A stretch of 64,000 nucleotides of DNA from Prauserella_A sp040645195 (GTDB taxonomy: Bacteria > Actinomycetota > Actinomycetes > Mycobacteriales > Pseudonocardiaceae): positions 186,001 through 250,000 of the forward strand of contig NZ_JBEYXW010000002.1 of assembly GCF_040645195.1 (NCBI RefSeq), given 5' to 3'. Shown one piece after another: positions 27,601 to 36,554 of this stretch (within the stretch, counting starts at the first letter, position 1; every line of letters starts with the position of its first letter). Below the pieces are notes generated by a model. It made no database searches. It was not told the DNA's origin and worked only from the letters and a program-made list of their open reading frames with translations. A program made the translations under genes and the position numbers.

Positions 27601-30600
27601 GTGCGATTCGGTGTGCTGGGGCCGCTTGCGGTCTGGACCTCGGACGGTGCGGCCGTCCGGGTGCCCGAGGCGAAGGTCAGGGCGCTGCTGGCGAACCTGC
27701 TGGTCCACCATGGACATTCGGTCACCGCCGACCGGCTTGCCGACGACCTGTGGGGTGAGCATCAGCCCGGCAACCCGACCAACACGTTGCAGACGAAGAT
27801 CTCGCAGCTACGCCGGGCGCTGGAGGCGGCCGAACCGGGCAGCCGCGCGCTGCTCGTCCGCCAGGCGGCGGGCTACCAGCTGCGGGTCGAGGGCGACGCT
27901 GTAGACGCGCACCGGTTCCGGGAGCTGGTCGCGCAGGCGCGCGCGAGTGCGGACACGCGGGAGACGGCGGGGTTGCTGGGCGAGGCGCTGGCGTTGTGGC
28001 GTGGTCCGGTTCTCGCCGATGTCGCCGACGAGCCGTTCGCACAGTCCTACATCCAGCGACTGCAGGAGGAACGGCTCGCCGCCATCGAGGAGCGCGCCGC
28101 TGCGCGCCTGGAGCTCGGTGACCATACCCAGCTCGCCGGGGAGCTCGGTGAACTCGTTGCCGCGTACCCGCTGCGGGAGCGGCTGCGCGGGCTGCACCTG
28201 CGGGCGCTCTACCAGTCCGGCAGGCAGAGTGAGGCGCTGGCCGGCTACGGCGAGCTGCGCAGGCACCTTGCCGAGGAGCTGGGCCTGGAACCCGGGCCCG
28301 AGCTGGTGGCGCTGCACGAGGCGATCCTGCGGCAGGATCGCGCGCTCGCCACACCGGCTGCCGTCCGGGCGAGGACGAACCTGCCGGTTCCGCCGACGGA
28401 ACTGCTCGGCAGGGAGACCGCGGTCGGGCAGGTGCGGTCGTTGCTGGAGCAGGGTCGGCTGGTGACGCTGACCGGGCCGGGTGGCGTCGGCAAAACCCGG
28501 CTGGCGCTGGAGACCGCGGCGCAGTTGGTGCCTGGCGCGCCGGACGGGGTGTGGCTGGTGGAGCTGGCCGGTCTGGACCGGCACACCTGCCCCGGCGGCG
28601 AACCCGGCCAGTGGGTCCCGGAGGCCGTCGCCGCCGTACTCGGGATACTGGAGGCGCCGGGGCCCGGCAAGCACGGGGACCTGACCGACCAGCTCGCCGA
28701 TGCGTTGCGGGAACAGGATCTGCTGCTGGTTCTGGACAACTGCGAGTTCCTGGTGGAACCGGTGGCCGAGCTGGTCACCCGCCTGCTGCGGGCCGTGCCG
28801 CGGTTACGGATCCTGGCGACCAGCCAGCAGCCGCTCGGCCTGCGGGGTGAGGTGCTGTGGACCGTGCCGCCGCTGGGCATCCCCGCGCGCGGTCACGTCG
28901 AACCGGCCCGGCCCGCCGAGGAGGTACTGGCGTCGGTACGGGAGTTCAGCGGGGTGCGGCTGTTCGTGGCGCGCGCGGCCGCGACCGCACCGGGCTTCAC
29001 GCTGAACGCAGGCAACGTGCACGCGGTCGCTGCGATCTGCCGGAGGCTGGACGGCCTGCCGCTGGCGCTGGAGCTGGCCGCGACCCGGGTGCGGGGTCTC
29101 GGTGTGCACGAACTGCTCAACCGGCTGGACGATCGGTTCCGGCTACTGGCGACCGGCCACCGGGACTCCCCCGCACGCCAGCAGACCCTGCGGGCGATGC
29201 TCGACTGGAGCTGGGAACTGCTCACCGAGGCCGAGCGCATCGTGCTGCGCCGGCTCGCCGTGCATGCCGAAAGCTGTGACCTGGCCGCCGCCGAGGCGGT
29301 GTGCGTGGGCGCGGGCGTGGCTCCGGAGGATGTCCTCGACCTCCTGACGCGCCTGGTGGACCGGTCACTGGTGGTGCATGAGGATCACGGAAGCGCAGGC
29401 CCTCGCTACCGACTGCTGGAATCGGTGGTGGCCTACAGCCTCGACCGGCTCGACGACGCGGGTGAGGCAGAGCAGGTGCGGTTGCGGCACGCGGATCACT
29501 ACACGGCGCTGGCCGAACGCGCCGACGCCGGTGTGCGCGGCGCCGAACAGCGCGGCTGGCTGGACCGGCTGGACACCGAAGCGGCCAATGTCCGGACGGC
29601 GCTGGACACCCTGATCCAGCATCGCGACGGGGCCGCTGCGCTGCGGCTGACCACCGCCACCGCGTGGTACTGGTTCCTGCGTGGCCGCATCGGCGAGGCA
29701 CGGCGTTCGCTGCGCTCCGCGCTGGACATCGCCGGTGACGCCGACCCGTCCGCGCGGGCCGGCGCGGCGGCGTGGTTGTCCGGGCTGGACGTGTTGTCCG
29801 GCGGGCGCAGTGCTCCCGGAATGATCGAGGCCGCGGACGGGATCGCCGACGCGGGAATCCGGGCGCGGGCGCTGTGGTTCCTCGGCTACGTGCTGGGCAC
29901 GGTCGGCCATCTGGGCGCCAACGAGCGGCTCAGCGGATGCGCACTGCAGGCGTTCCGCGCTCTCGGTGACCGCTGGGGCACCGCGGCCGCGCTCGCCGAC
30001 CACGCCGGTCAGCTGATCGCGCTCGGGAGGTTGCGCGAAGCGCAGGGTGCTGCCGAGGAGAGTGCCGCGCTGTTCGCGGAGCTGGGTGACCGGTGGGGGC
30101 TGCTGCAGGCGTCGTTCTCGCTCGGCTCGCTTGCCGAGATCCGGGGCGACTACGACGAGGCGACCTGCCGGCACCGGGACGGCCTGTACCAGGCCGAGCA
30201 GTTGGGTCTGTGGCCCGAGGTCTCCTACCAGCTGTCCTGGCTCGGCCGGGTGGCGCTGCTGACCGGCGACCTCACGGAGGCGCGACGGCGGCACGAGCAG
30301 GCGATGCGGGTGGGCGCCGAACGTGGCTTCGCGCCGGGCGAGATGTACGCCAGGACGGGACTGGCGCTCGGAGCGCGGCGGGAAGGCAAGCTTGCTGAGG
30401 CCGAGCAGCACCTGCTTGTGCTGCGTGACTGGCACTGCTTGGTGGACCACGAGCCCGGCAACACCCTGGTCCTCGCCGAACTCGGATTCGTCGCCGAAAA
30501 ACGGGGCGATGCGGACCTCGCCGCCCGCCGGCACGCTGCGGCGCTGGTGATCGCACGCCGGGGCGGTGACCCGCGCGCGATCGCGCTCACTGTGGAAGGT

Positions 30601-30858
30601 CTCGCCGGTGCGGCTGTGCTGGCAGGCGACGCCGCCCGCGGGGCGCGGCTACTGGGCGCCGCCGGCCAGGCACGCGAGTCGGCGGGTGCGCCGCTGCCGC
30701 CCGCCGAGCGCGGGGACGTGGACCGGATCACCGCCGGTGCGACGGCAATGCTCGGCGAGGAGGTGTTCGCCGCCGAGCACGACCGCGGTGCCACTCTTGG
30801 GCTGGCAGGTCTGGACGAGCTGCTCGGCGAGTGTTCCAGTCAACCAGCTGGACGTTGA
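27601..30858 (+). CDS. AfsR/SARP-family regulator with NB-ARC and TPR regions
   Basis: This is a 1085-aa protein from GTG 27601. Residues 1-90 are an OmpR-like winged helix (FGVLGPLAVW, KVRALLANLLVH, NTLQTKISQLRRAL) and about 95-240 form the BTAD helical domain. An NB-ARC/STAND ATPase region follows, with P-loop GPGGVGKTR near 292 and LLLVLDNCEFL near 374. From about 600 to the end are TPR-like helical repeats. Such large SARPs act as signal-dependent activators of secondary-metabolite genes. Candidate targets are the divergent reductases and the polyprenyl/terpene synthase pair downstream. Confidence 0.92.
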   Translation: MRFGVLGPLAVWTSDGAAVRVPEAKVRALLANLLVHHGHSVTADRLADDLWGEHQPGNPTNTLQTKISQLRRALEAAEPGSRALLVRQAAGYQLRVEGDAVDAHRFRELVAQARASADTRETAGLLGEALALWRGPVLADVADEPFAQSYIQRLQEERLAAIEERAAARLELGDHTQLAGELGELVAAYPLRERLRGLHLRALYQSGRQSEALAGYGELRRHLAEELGLEPGPELVALHEAILRQDRALATPAAVRARTNLPVPPTELLGRETAVGQVRSLLEQGRLVTLTGPGGVGKTRLALETAAQLVPGAPDGVWLVELAGLDRHTCPGGEPGQWVPEAVAAVLGILEAPGPGKHGDLTDQLADALREQDLLLVLDNCEFLVEPVAELVTRLLRAVPRLRILATSQQPLGLRGEVLWTVPPLGIPARGHVEPARPAEEVLASVREFSGVRLFVARAAATAPGFTLNAGNVHAVAAICRRLDGLPLALELAATRVRGLGVHELLNRLDDRFRLLATGHRDSPARQQTLRAMLDWSWELLTEAERIVLRRLAVHAESCDLAAAEAVCVGAGVAPEDVLDLLTRLVDRSLVVHEDHGSAGPRYRLLESVVAYSLDRLDDAGEAEQVRLRHADHYTALAERADAGVRGAEQRGWLDRLDTEAANVRTALDTLIQHRDGAAALRLTTATAWYWFLRGRIGEARRSLRSALDIAGDADPSARAGAAAWLSGLDVLSGGRSAPGMIEAADGIADAGIRARALWFLGYVLGTVGHLGANERLSGCALQAFRALGDRWGTAAALADHAGQLIALGRLREAQGAAEESAALFAELGDRWGLLQASFSLGSLAEIRGDYDEATCRHRDGLYQAEQLGLWPEVSYQLSWLGRVALLTGDLTEARRRHEQAMRVGAERGFAPGEMYARTGLALGARREGKLAEAEQHLLVLRDWHCLVDHEPGNTLVLAELGFVAEKRGDADLAARRHAAALVIARRGGDPRAIALTVEGLAGAAVLAGDAARGARLLGAAGQARESAGAPLPPAERGDVDRITAGATAMLGEEVFAAEHDRGATLGLAGLDELLGECSSQPAGR

Positions 30859-31009
30859 GGGGACCCCGTGAGCGAACTCGCCCAGCTCGACCCAACTGGC
30901 TACCGGCCGCTGCGAGTGCGTGACACTGCGTAACGAGCTGGTTCTTTTGGATTCTTTCCGCCCCGCACGAAGGTGGTTGTTTCCTTGGGGGGCTTGTGCG
31001 CCAGCCCAG

Positions 31010-31021
31010 GGGTACGTACCC
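31010..31021. promoter_or_regulatory. 12-bp perfect palindrome upstream of the terpene operon
   Basis: GGGTACGTACCC (31010-31021) is an exact palindrome in the 235-bp non-coding stretch between the SARP gene and the leader ORF at 31094. It lies about 75 bases before that ORF and may be an operator. The rest of 30859-31093 shows no convincing gene. Confidence 0.3.
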
Positions 31022-31093
31022 AGGAATGCAAGATCCATGCCTTGCGTGGTGGTAGTAGGGCCGATGTGCAAGCGGAATCGGAGGTGTGTCGAG

Positions 31094-31183
31094 ATGACGG
31101 TCACCGGTTTTGTTCACTGCGCGAGCGGTGCCGGGGAGGCTCCCGTCGGCAATGCTCCGGGCACGATCGGATGCCCGGTATGA
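31094..31183 (+). CDS. 29-aa leader ORF coupled to the polyprenyl synthase gene
   Basis: ATG 31094 is preceded by GGAGG nine bases upstream and opens a 29-codon frame, MTVTGFVHCASGAG to TIGCPV. Its TGA (31181-31183) overlaps ATG 31180 of the polyprenyl diphosphate synthase in an ATGA arrangement. The overlap suggests that ribosomes reinitiate on the synthase. Its sequence has two cysteines but no known homology; it may be a purely regulatory leader. Confidence 0.4.
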   Translation: MTVTGFVHCASGAGEAPVGNAPGTIGCPV

Positions 31184-32316
31184 CTGTACTGCGTTCGTCG
31201 GCGCCCCCGACACAACGGACCGCTGCGCCGACGTCACCCCCTGGCCAGGATGGGCTGGACCTGAGGTGGGTGCGCCAGCAGGTCGATGCCGTCATGAACG
31301 CTTTCGTGGACCGCAAAAAGTCCGCAGCCACGAGGGCAGGGCTCCCGGTGGACATCCCCCAGGCGATAGGAGAGTTCCTCGCCGCCGGCGGCAAAAGGAT
31401 CCGCCCCCTGCTGTGCGTACTGGGCTGGCACGCCGCAGGCGCAAGCGGTAGCCCGGCTCAAGCCGTGCAGGCGGGCGCGGCGCTCGAGATGTTCCATGCG
31501 TTCTGCCTCATCCACGACGATGTGATGGACCACTCCGACACCCGTCGTGGCCAGCCCGCCGTGCACCGCAGCCTGGCCGCCCGCCACCGATCGGGCCGCA
31601 GCCGGGCGCTGGCGGAGAACATCGGTATCGGATCAGCGATCCTGGCCGGTGACCTGGCCTTGGTGTGGTCCGACGAACTCCTCCACCACGCCGCCACCGA
31701 ACTGACCGCGGCGCGGCGCGAGCGCGTTCTGCCCCTAGTCGATCTCATGCGCGCGGAGGTGATGTACGGCCAGTACCTGGACCTGACGTCAACCGGCCGC
31801 CCCACCGCTCACACCGCTGCGGCCCTGGAGATCATCCGCTACAAGACCGCCAAGTACACCATCGAACGCCCCCTGCAGATCGGCGCCGCCATCGCCGGAG
31901 CCGACGACCAGCTCCTCGACGCGCTCAGCGCATTCGCCCTGCCCCTGGGCGATGCCTTCCAACTGCGCGACGACCTGCTCGGAGTGTTCGGCACGCAGAA
32001 GAAGACCGGCAAACCAGCCGTGGACGACCTGCGCGAGGGCAAACACACCGTCCTTATCGCCCTGGCTCTCCAGCTCGCCGACCCCTTCCAGCAGCGGCTT
32101 CTGCGCAGCCTGTACGGCACTCCCCGCCTGGACGAGGAAGGCGCCGCCACCGTGCGCACCGTCCTCAAGGCCACCGGCGCGGACCAGGCCGTCGAGCAGA
32201 TGATCACAAACCGGTACGAGCAGGCCCTGCCCCTCCTCGACACCCTGCCCATCCCCACCGAGGTCCAGCACCACCTGCGCGCACTCGCCGACCAGGCGGT
32301 GTGGAGAACAGCATGA
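31180..32316 (+). CDS. polyprenyl diphosphate synthase (GGPP-synthase type)
   Basis: This is a 378-aa class I isoprenyl diphosphate synthase. ATG 31180 is chosen because it overlaps the stop of the upstream leader ORF; in-frame ATG 31171 is an alternative. The first Asp-rich motif is LIHDDVMD, with RRG following. The second is QLRDDLLG, with the common pattern DDLREGKHT after it. The substrate-binding GGKRIRPLL is present near residue 70. Enzymes of this size and pattern commonly make geranylgeranyl diphosphate. The stop overlaps the terpene synthase start (ATGA), so the two products are made together and the chain probably feeds that cyclase. Confidence 0.9.
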   Translation: MTVLRSSAPPTQRTAAPTSPPGQDGLDLRWVRQQVDAVMNAFVDRKKSAATRAGLPVDIPQAIGEFLAAGGKRIRPLLCVLGWHAAGASGSPAQAVQAGAALEMFHAFCLIHDDVMDHSDTRRGQPAVHRSLAARHRSGRSRALAENIGIGSAILAGDLALVWSDELLHHAATELTAARRERVLPLVDLMRAEVMYGQYLDLTSTGRPTAHTAAALEIIRYKTAKYTIERPLQIGAAIAGADDQLLDALSAFALPLGDAFQLRDDLLGVFGTQKKTGKPAVDDLREGKHTVLIALALQLADPFQQRLLRSLYGTPRLDEEGAATVRTVLKATGADQAVEQMITNRYEQALPLLDTLPIPTEVQHHLRALADQAVWRTA

Positions 32317-33455
32317 GCCATGACGCGACTGCAGCCGCCCAGCCATCGCCCAGCCGGATCTCCGACGCAGTCCTGACGATCTCGCCGGGCACCACGTACT
32401 ACCTTCCCGACACCGGCGGTCTGCTGCCGCACTCCTACAGTCCTTTTGCCCCACAGGCGGTGCCCGCAGCCAAGGCTCGCGTGCGCGGCATGCTGACAGC
32501 ATGCGTAGGTCAGCCACTGGCGGACAAGATTCTCGACCAGGACGGCATCGCCGAATGGGCCTGCTACGTCTACCCTCTCGGCAACCGGCAGCGCACCGAA
32601 GTGCTCATTGACGCCGGCCTGTGCGCCCTGGTGTGCGACGACGAGTTCACCCTCACGGGCCTGTCAACGGATCTCCCACGCATCCGTGAGCGTGTCTCCC
32701 TCTACACCCGGGTTCTCGAGGGCGAGCCGCCCCCAGCGCAGGCGCCCAGCGCGGTGTGGCTGGCGCAGTCGATGGACGGCATCGCTGAGCTGGCCACCCC
32801 CGAGTTCATCACCCGGTTCAAGCGGATCTGTGCAGACATCAACGATCTCGTCCCTGTCGAGGCCGAACACCGCCTCACGCGCGTCCTCCCGCCGTGGGAG
32901 GAGTACGTGGCATTCCGCAGGGTCAACCTGTACGGCTTCTGGGCTGTCGCGGCCTGCGAGTTTTCCGTCGGCATCGATATGACGGCCTATCTCGACGGAT
33001 ACCGCGTCTTCAGGGAGCTGGAGCTTGCCGCCGTCGAGCACATCATGTTCACCAACGACCTGTACTCCTTCCCCAAGGAGGCTCAGGGAGGAGAAGTCGC
33101 CAACACCTTCTGGGTGCTGCGGCGCGACGGCAAAAGCGTGCAGGAGGCCGTCACCTTCCTCGCTGCCGAGCTCATCGAACGCCAGCACCGCTTCCAGCAG
33201 CTGCGCGAAGAGATCGCCTCGTCTGCGTTAGGAGACCGTGACGACGTGCGCTCCTATCTTCGTGCCGTCTCCTACTGCCTGGGCGGCAACCTTCAGTACC
33301 ACCGGACCACCGGTCGGTATCACGGCTCCGGCTACACCGGGCCTCCTGTCAACGCCGGAACCATCACAATCGGAGAGCGGGGCACGGTCTTCGTGCCGGA
33401 TAGCACGGAGGAAGTGGGGGGCGACCATGGCGAGGACGCCATCTCATTTGGCTAG
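32313..33455 (+). CDS. class I terpene synthase (candidate diterpene cyclase)
   Basis: This is a 380-aa cyclase from ATG 32313; the open frame extends upstream only as a shadow of the synthase gene. The Mg-binding Asp-rich motif is a DDEF variant at Asp109-Asp110 (LVCDDEFT). The NSE triad is Asn248, Ser252 and Glu256 in NDLYSFPKE, and the C-terminal Arg-Tyr pair is in TTGRYHG. All metal-binding residues of a bacterial type I cyclase are therefore intact. Overlap with a GGPP-synthase-like gene suggests a C20 substrate. No P450 or other tailoring gene follows; a HEAT-gene remnant and transposon debris begin within 100 bases. Confidence 0.9.
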   Translation: MSHDATAAAQPSPSRISDAVLTISPGTTYYLPDTGGLLPHSYSPFAPQAVPAAKARVRGMLTACVGQPLADKILDQDGIAEWACYVYPLGNRQRTEVLIDAGLCALVCDDEFTLTGLSTDLPRIRERVSLYTRVLEGEPPPAQAPSAVWLAQSMDGIAELATPEFITRFKRICADINDLVPVEAEHRLTRVLPPWEEYVAFRRVNLYGFWAVAACEFSVGIDMTAYLDGYRVFRELELAAVEHIMFTNDLYSFPKEAQGGEVANTFWVLRRDGKSVQEAVTFLAAELIERQHRFQQLREEIASSALGDRDDVRSYLRAVSYCLGGNLQYHRTTGRYHGSGYTGPPVNAGTITIGERGTVFVPDSTEEVGGDHGEDAISFG

Positions 33456-33547
33456 CCGGCGGTAGCTTCGGGTTCCAGAAGCGAAGAGCCGAACCGAATA
33501 CCGCGCCTGCCAGGTGCTGGGTCTGCCAGCTCTCAACAAAGCGGCGT

Positions 33548-33875
33548 TTCTACGCTGAGCACATATGCGGTGCGAACGTTGCCGCGCGGCAATGGGTTGC
33601 CAAGGAAATCGGCAGAAACGGCGCGACCGATTATGGGTTCGTGCTCACAACGCTACTCGGCGATAGCGATAAGAGGGTGCGCGGCACGGCAGCGAAGTCG
33701 TTTCGCGAGTTCGGCATGCAGTTGGTTCCACTGCTACAGCAAGTCAGACGGTCGCATCTTCCCGAACGGCGCGGCGCACTCTACGCTCTCGCCGAAATCG
33801 GCTGGCACACTAACGAACCCGCCGACCTGGCGTTGCTGCACCGGTTCATCATGAGCAAGCTCGCACGCGAGACAC
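33548..33875 (+). pseudogene. HEAT-repeat protein fragment
   Basis: Frame 2 across this stretch reads as helical HEAT-like repeats: NVAARQWVAKEIG, FVLTTLLGDSDKRVRGTAA, LPERRGALYALAEIG and LALLHRFIMSKLARE. It has no start and no proper end. Protein-like sequence stops at about 33873, exactly where the resolvase fragment on the other strand begins, so a mobile-element junction cut the gene. Base composition is slightly lower in G/C than its neighbours. The original function is unknown. Confidence 0.55.
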
Positions 33876-33977
33876 CCCGTTCGCGCCGTCAGTCAGCCCG
33901 GTCTCAGCGAGCAGGTGGGTCTGTCGGGCGGTGCTCTGCTCGTCGGTGGACACCCGCGTGTAGACCAGCTCCGCCAC
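33873..33977 (-). pseudogene. tnpR: tnpR resolvase N-terminal fragment
   Basis: From GTG 33977 the minus strand reads MAELVYTRVSTDEQSTARQ then THLLAETGLTDGANGV, the start of a serine resolvase with the catalytic serine in TRVST. It closely matches the resolvase at 44296 (STAEQSTARQTHLLAEAGL) but stops at 33873. This copy retains the proper start (LVYTRVST) that the 44-kb copy has lost. It lies directly downstream of a res-like site, as expected for a Tn3-type tnpR. Confidence 0.8.
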
Positions 33978-34027
33978 GACCGCGCCGCCTCTCCGGCCGC
34001 CGGGGTGCGGCCGTTGACGGTTCTATA

Positions 34028-34157
34028 TGTCGTCAAACCCTGTCGTCAACTCGTATCGGACCGCATTGGATCGAGCCGCCGGTTTTCCCATGATCGGACC
34101 GGTTCCCATGATCGGACCGGTCTGATGACGGTCCGCACCGCCTGTCGTCAAAGGATC
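34028..34157 (-). repeat. Tn3-type res-like site, copy 1
   Basis: The block shares ordered motifs with 44163-44284 in inverted orientation: TGTCGTCAAACCCTGT (34028-34043), CATTGGAT (34064-34071, 36 bp from the first in both copies) and TGTCGTCAAAGGAT (34143-34156). A further TGTCGTCAA lies at 34041-34049. The TGTCGTyAA half-sites, the roughly 125-bp length and the position just upstream of a tnpR start are what a resolvase res site with three subsites should show. Within it, an 18-bp unit (CCCATGATCGGACCGGTT) is duplicated in tandem at 34087-34122. Confidence 0.7.
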
Positions 34158-34287
34158 TAATCCCGACAGGCTGCCCTCTGCGGGTCTGGCCGTGCGGAGG
34201 CGAGGTGGGGTGCGGAACTCGGGGGTGCCGTTAACCAACGTGTCATAGGCCGCCAAACCTCGAAGATCCCTACGCGGATGTTGTGCT

Positions 34288-35214
34288 TCAGCCGGCGTGG
34301 TGTCGGTAACTGCCGGGCGGTGACCCGTACTGGCGTTTGAAGGCATGGGTGAAGGTGTACTGCGAGCTGTAGCCGACCTGCAGGGCGATCGTGTTGACAG
34401 GGGCGTCGGAGGTGCGCAGAAGCCGGGCGGCGGTGGTCATCCTCCACCATGTCAGATAGGTGAGCGGTGGCTGGCCGACCAGATGTGTGAACCGCCGGGC
34501 GAAGGCAGCGCGGGACAGGCGTGCCTGCGCGCCCAACTCCTCGACGGTCCATGGCCGGCTGGGGTCTCCGTGGATGGCGCGCAGGGCGGCGGCGACGGCG
34601 GGGTCGTGCAGGGCCGCGGCCCAGCCGGTGACGGAGTGGCCGGAGACGCGTTGTTCTTCGAACCACGCGCGCAGGATGTAGAGCAGGAGAAGATCCAACA
34701 GGGTGAGCAGGATGGTGTCGGAGCCTGGGCGGGCATCGCTGTCCAGTTCCGCGCCGAGGAGTTCGACCGCGGCACGGAGTTCCCTGTGGCGCCCTACCCG
34801 CGTCGGTAGGTGGATGACCTCGGGCAGGTCGTTCAGGAGCGGATGCGGCCCGGAGCTGTCCAGGAGGTAGGCGCCGCAGAGCATGACCACCGTCGGCGGC
34901 CGGTCGGTTGACGTTTCGTCGTCGCGGCCATCATGGACTCCGGTGAGCGTTGTGGGCGGCTCGCTTACCGGGGTGGACGGTTCGTCGGCCAGACCGTGTG
35001 CGGATCCGCGCGGCAGGAACACCACGTCGCCCGGCCCGAGCGCGATCGGCTCACCCTGCGACGAGAGAAGCCAGCACGTTCCCTGGAGAACGATGTGGAA
35101 CCCGGCGGACGGCACCGCCGGAAACCGCTGAGCGAAGGGAGCGGACCTGGTCACCCGACCCGAGTGGGGTCGACCGGTACGCGCCGCACTCACCACATCA
35201 GACAGAACATCCAC
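34288..35214 (-). CDS. AraC-family regulator with cupin domain
   Basis: From GTG 35214 this is 308 aa; the frame is open to 35358 but the extra 48 codons overlap the divergent promoter region. An N-terminal AraC_binding/cupin-6 domain (FHIVLQGTCWLL, LGPGDVVFLPRG) is joined to a C-terminal double HTH (WTVEELGAQARLSRAAFARRF and NTIALQVGYSSQYTFTHAF). Relatives control divergent oxidoreductase genes, and here the neighbour is a saccharopine-dehydrogenase-like gene 143 bases away. It lies just inside the left inverted res copy, in the proposed mobile region. Confidence 0.88.
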   Translation of the reverse strand: MDVLSDVVSAARTGRPHSGRVTRSAPFAQRFPAVPSAGFHIVLQGTCWLLSSQGEPIALGPGDVVFLPRGSAHGLADEPSTPVSEPPTTLTGVHDGRDDETSTDRPPTVVMLCGAYLLDSSGPHPLLNDLPEVIHLPTRVGRHRELRAAVELLGAELDSDARPGSDTILLTLLDLLLLYILRAWFEEQRVSGHSVTGWAAALHDPAVAAALRAIHGDPSRPWTVEELGAQARLSRAAFARRFTHLVGQPPLTYLTWWRMTTAARLLRTSDAPVNTIALQVGYSSQYTFTHAFKRQYGSPPGSYRHHAG

Positions 35215-35356
35215 CCAGCCAGTGTAACCAACGACGACCTTGGTGAAGACGATGACGCAAACTCTAGAGCGCCTCGCGCATTCAATCGTCTTGTATCGGC
35301 GCCTTACTGTCCTGATGGGCTGAGCAACCGCGCAGCCCCCATCGTGAGGAGATGAC

Positions 35357-36409
35357 ATGAAGATCGCCGTTTATGGCGCGAGTGGATACCAGGGAAAGCT
35401 CGTGCTCACCGACCTGGCACGACGCGACATCGAGACGGTCCTGGCCGGACGCAATCTCGCGCGCCTGGAGGAGGCCGCCTCGGCCGTCGGCCTCCCCGAC
35501 GCGGAACGACGCGTGGCCGACACCAGCGACCATGAGTCGCTTGTGAGCGCGTTCCGCGGCTGCGACGGCGTCATCAACTGCGCCGGACCATTCACCTCGT
35601 CAGGTGAGGCCGTGGTCCGCGCCGCGATCGCCGCCGGCTGTCACTACGTCGACACCTCAGGCGAGCAGCTCTACGTCAAGAAGATCTTCGACACCTTCAC
35701 CACGGAGGCGGAGAACGCCGGGGTCACCGTCGTACCCGCCGCCAACGACGGCTGCGTCCCGGTAGACCTCATTGCCCACATCCTGGCCGACCGCCTTGAA
35801 CCGGTCGAAGAGATCATCACCACCCACGTGGTCGTCGGAGGCGGCGGCATGTCGCGCGGCTCGCTGCGCTCGGTGGTCGAAACAATCGACGCCATCAAGG
35901 CGGGAGGCCTGGCCTACGACAACGGCGACTGGCACCCCGGCATGCCCGCCCGCCACACCGCGATCAGGCTGCCCGGACAGTCGGAGGCGACCCCGGTGAT
36001 GGCCTTCCCTGTGTCGGAGGTGGTGACCATTCCCCGTCACATCCGCGTCCGGCATGTCGAGGGCCTCACCGAGGCGGCGTTGGCCGACCGGCTGAACACC
36101 CCGCTCACACCGGAGATCATCGAAAGCCTGCCTGAAGGACCCGATGAGGACAGCCGCCGCACCCAGCACTTCACCTACGTGCTCGACGCCACCAGTACCG
36201 ACGGCCGACGCGCCCGCGGCATCGTCCAAGGCCCCGACACCTACGGCACGACCGCGGTGATCGCCGTCGAAAGCGCCCACCGTCTCATCACCGACCCTGC
36301 CAAACCGGGAGTACTCGCACCCGCCCAGGCCTACCACCCGACCGCCTTCCTCGACTTTCTTATCCCGCATGGGATCCAGTGGATCATCGACGACGCGCCG
36401 GCAACTTGA
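35357..36409 (+). CDS. saccharopine-dehydrogenase-like NAD(P)-binding protein
   Basis: This 350-aa protein has an N-terminal Rossmann motif IAVYGASGYQGKL and the family segments CDGVINCAGPFTSSG and CHYVDTSGEQLYV. These match the saccharopine dehydrogenase NADP-binding family, which includes trans-acting enoyl reductases in polyketide and lipid pathways. No membrane anchor is seen. The ribosome site is GTGAGGAG before ATG 35357. It is probably controlled by the divergent AraC protein; the substrate is unknown. Confidence 0.85.
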   Translation: MKIAVYGASGYQGKLVLTDLARRDIETVLAGRNLARLEEAASAVGLPDAERRVADTSDHESLVSAFRGCDGVINCAGPFTSSGEAVVRAAIAAGCHYVDTSGEQLYVKKIFDTFTTEAENAGVTVVPAANDGCVPVDLIAHILADRLEPVEEIITTHVVVGGGGMSRGSLRSVVETIDAIKAGGLAYDNGDWHPGMPARHTAIRLPGQSEATPVMAFPVSEVVTIPRHIRVRHVEGLTEAALADRLNTPLTPEIIESLPEGPDEDSRRTQHFTYVLDATSTDGRRARGIVQGPDTYGTTAVIAVESAHRLITDPAKPGVLAPAQAYHPTAFLDFLIPHGIQWIIDDAPAT

Positions 36410-36554
36410 CAATGAGCCTTCTCCGGTAACGATGAGCCACGGTGTGTGATCGTCTGGCAGGATCGTCGGATCCCGATCAGGCCCAGCTCATTCCCGGCCC
36501 TCTTCGGGCGAGTCCCCCGAAGACCTGTACGCGTTCGGCTTGTCTTGTCCAAGG

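Noticed and set aside
33641..34093. A 150-aa protein extending the HEAT-like frame
   Set aside because: Only the first half is protein-like; the second half is antisense to the resolvase fragment and runs through the res-like site.
34087..34122. 18-bp tandem duplication inside res copy 1, considered as CRISPR-like or iteron array
   Set aside because: Only two adjoining copies with no spacer, so neither a CRISPR array nor a replication iteron set.
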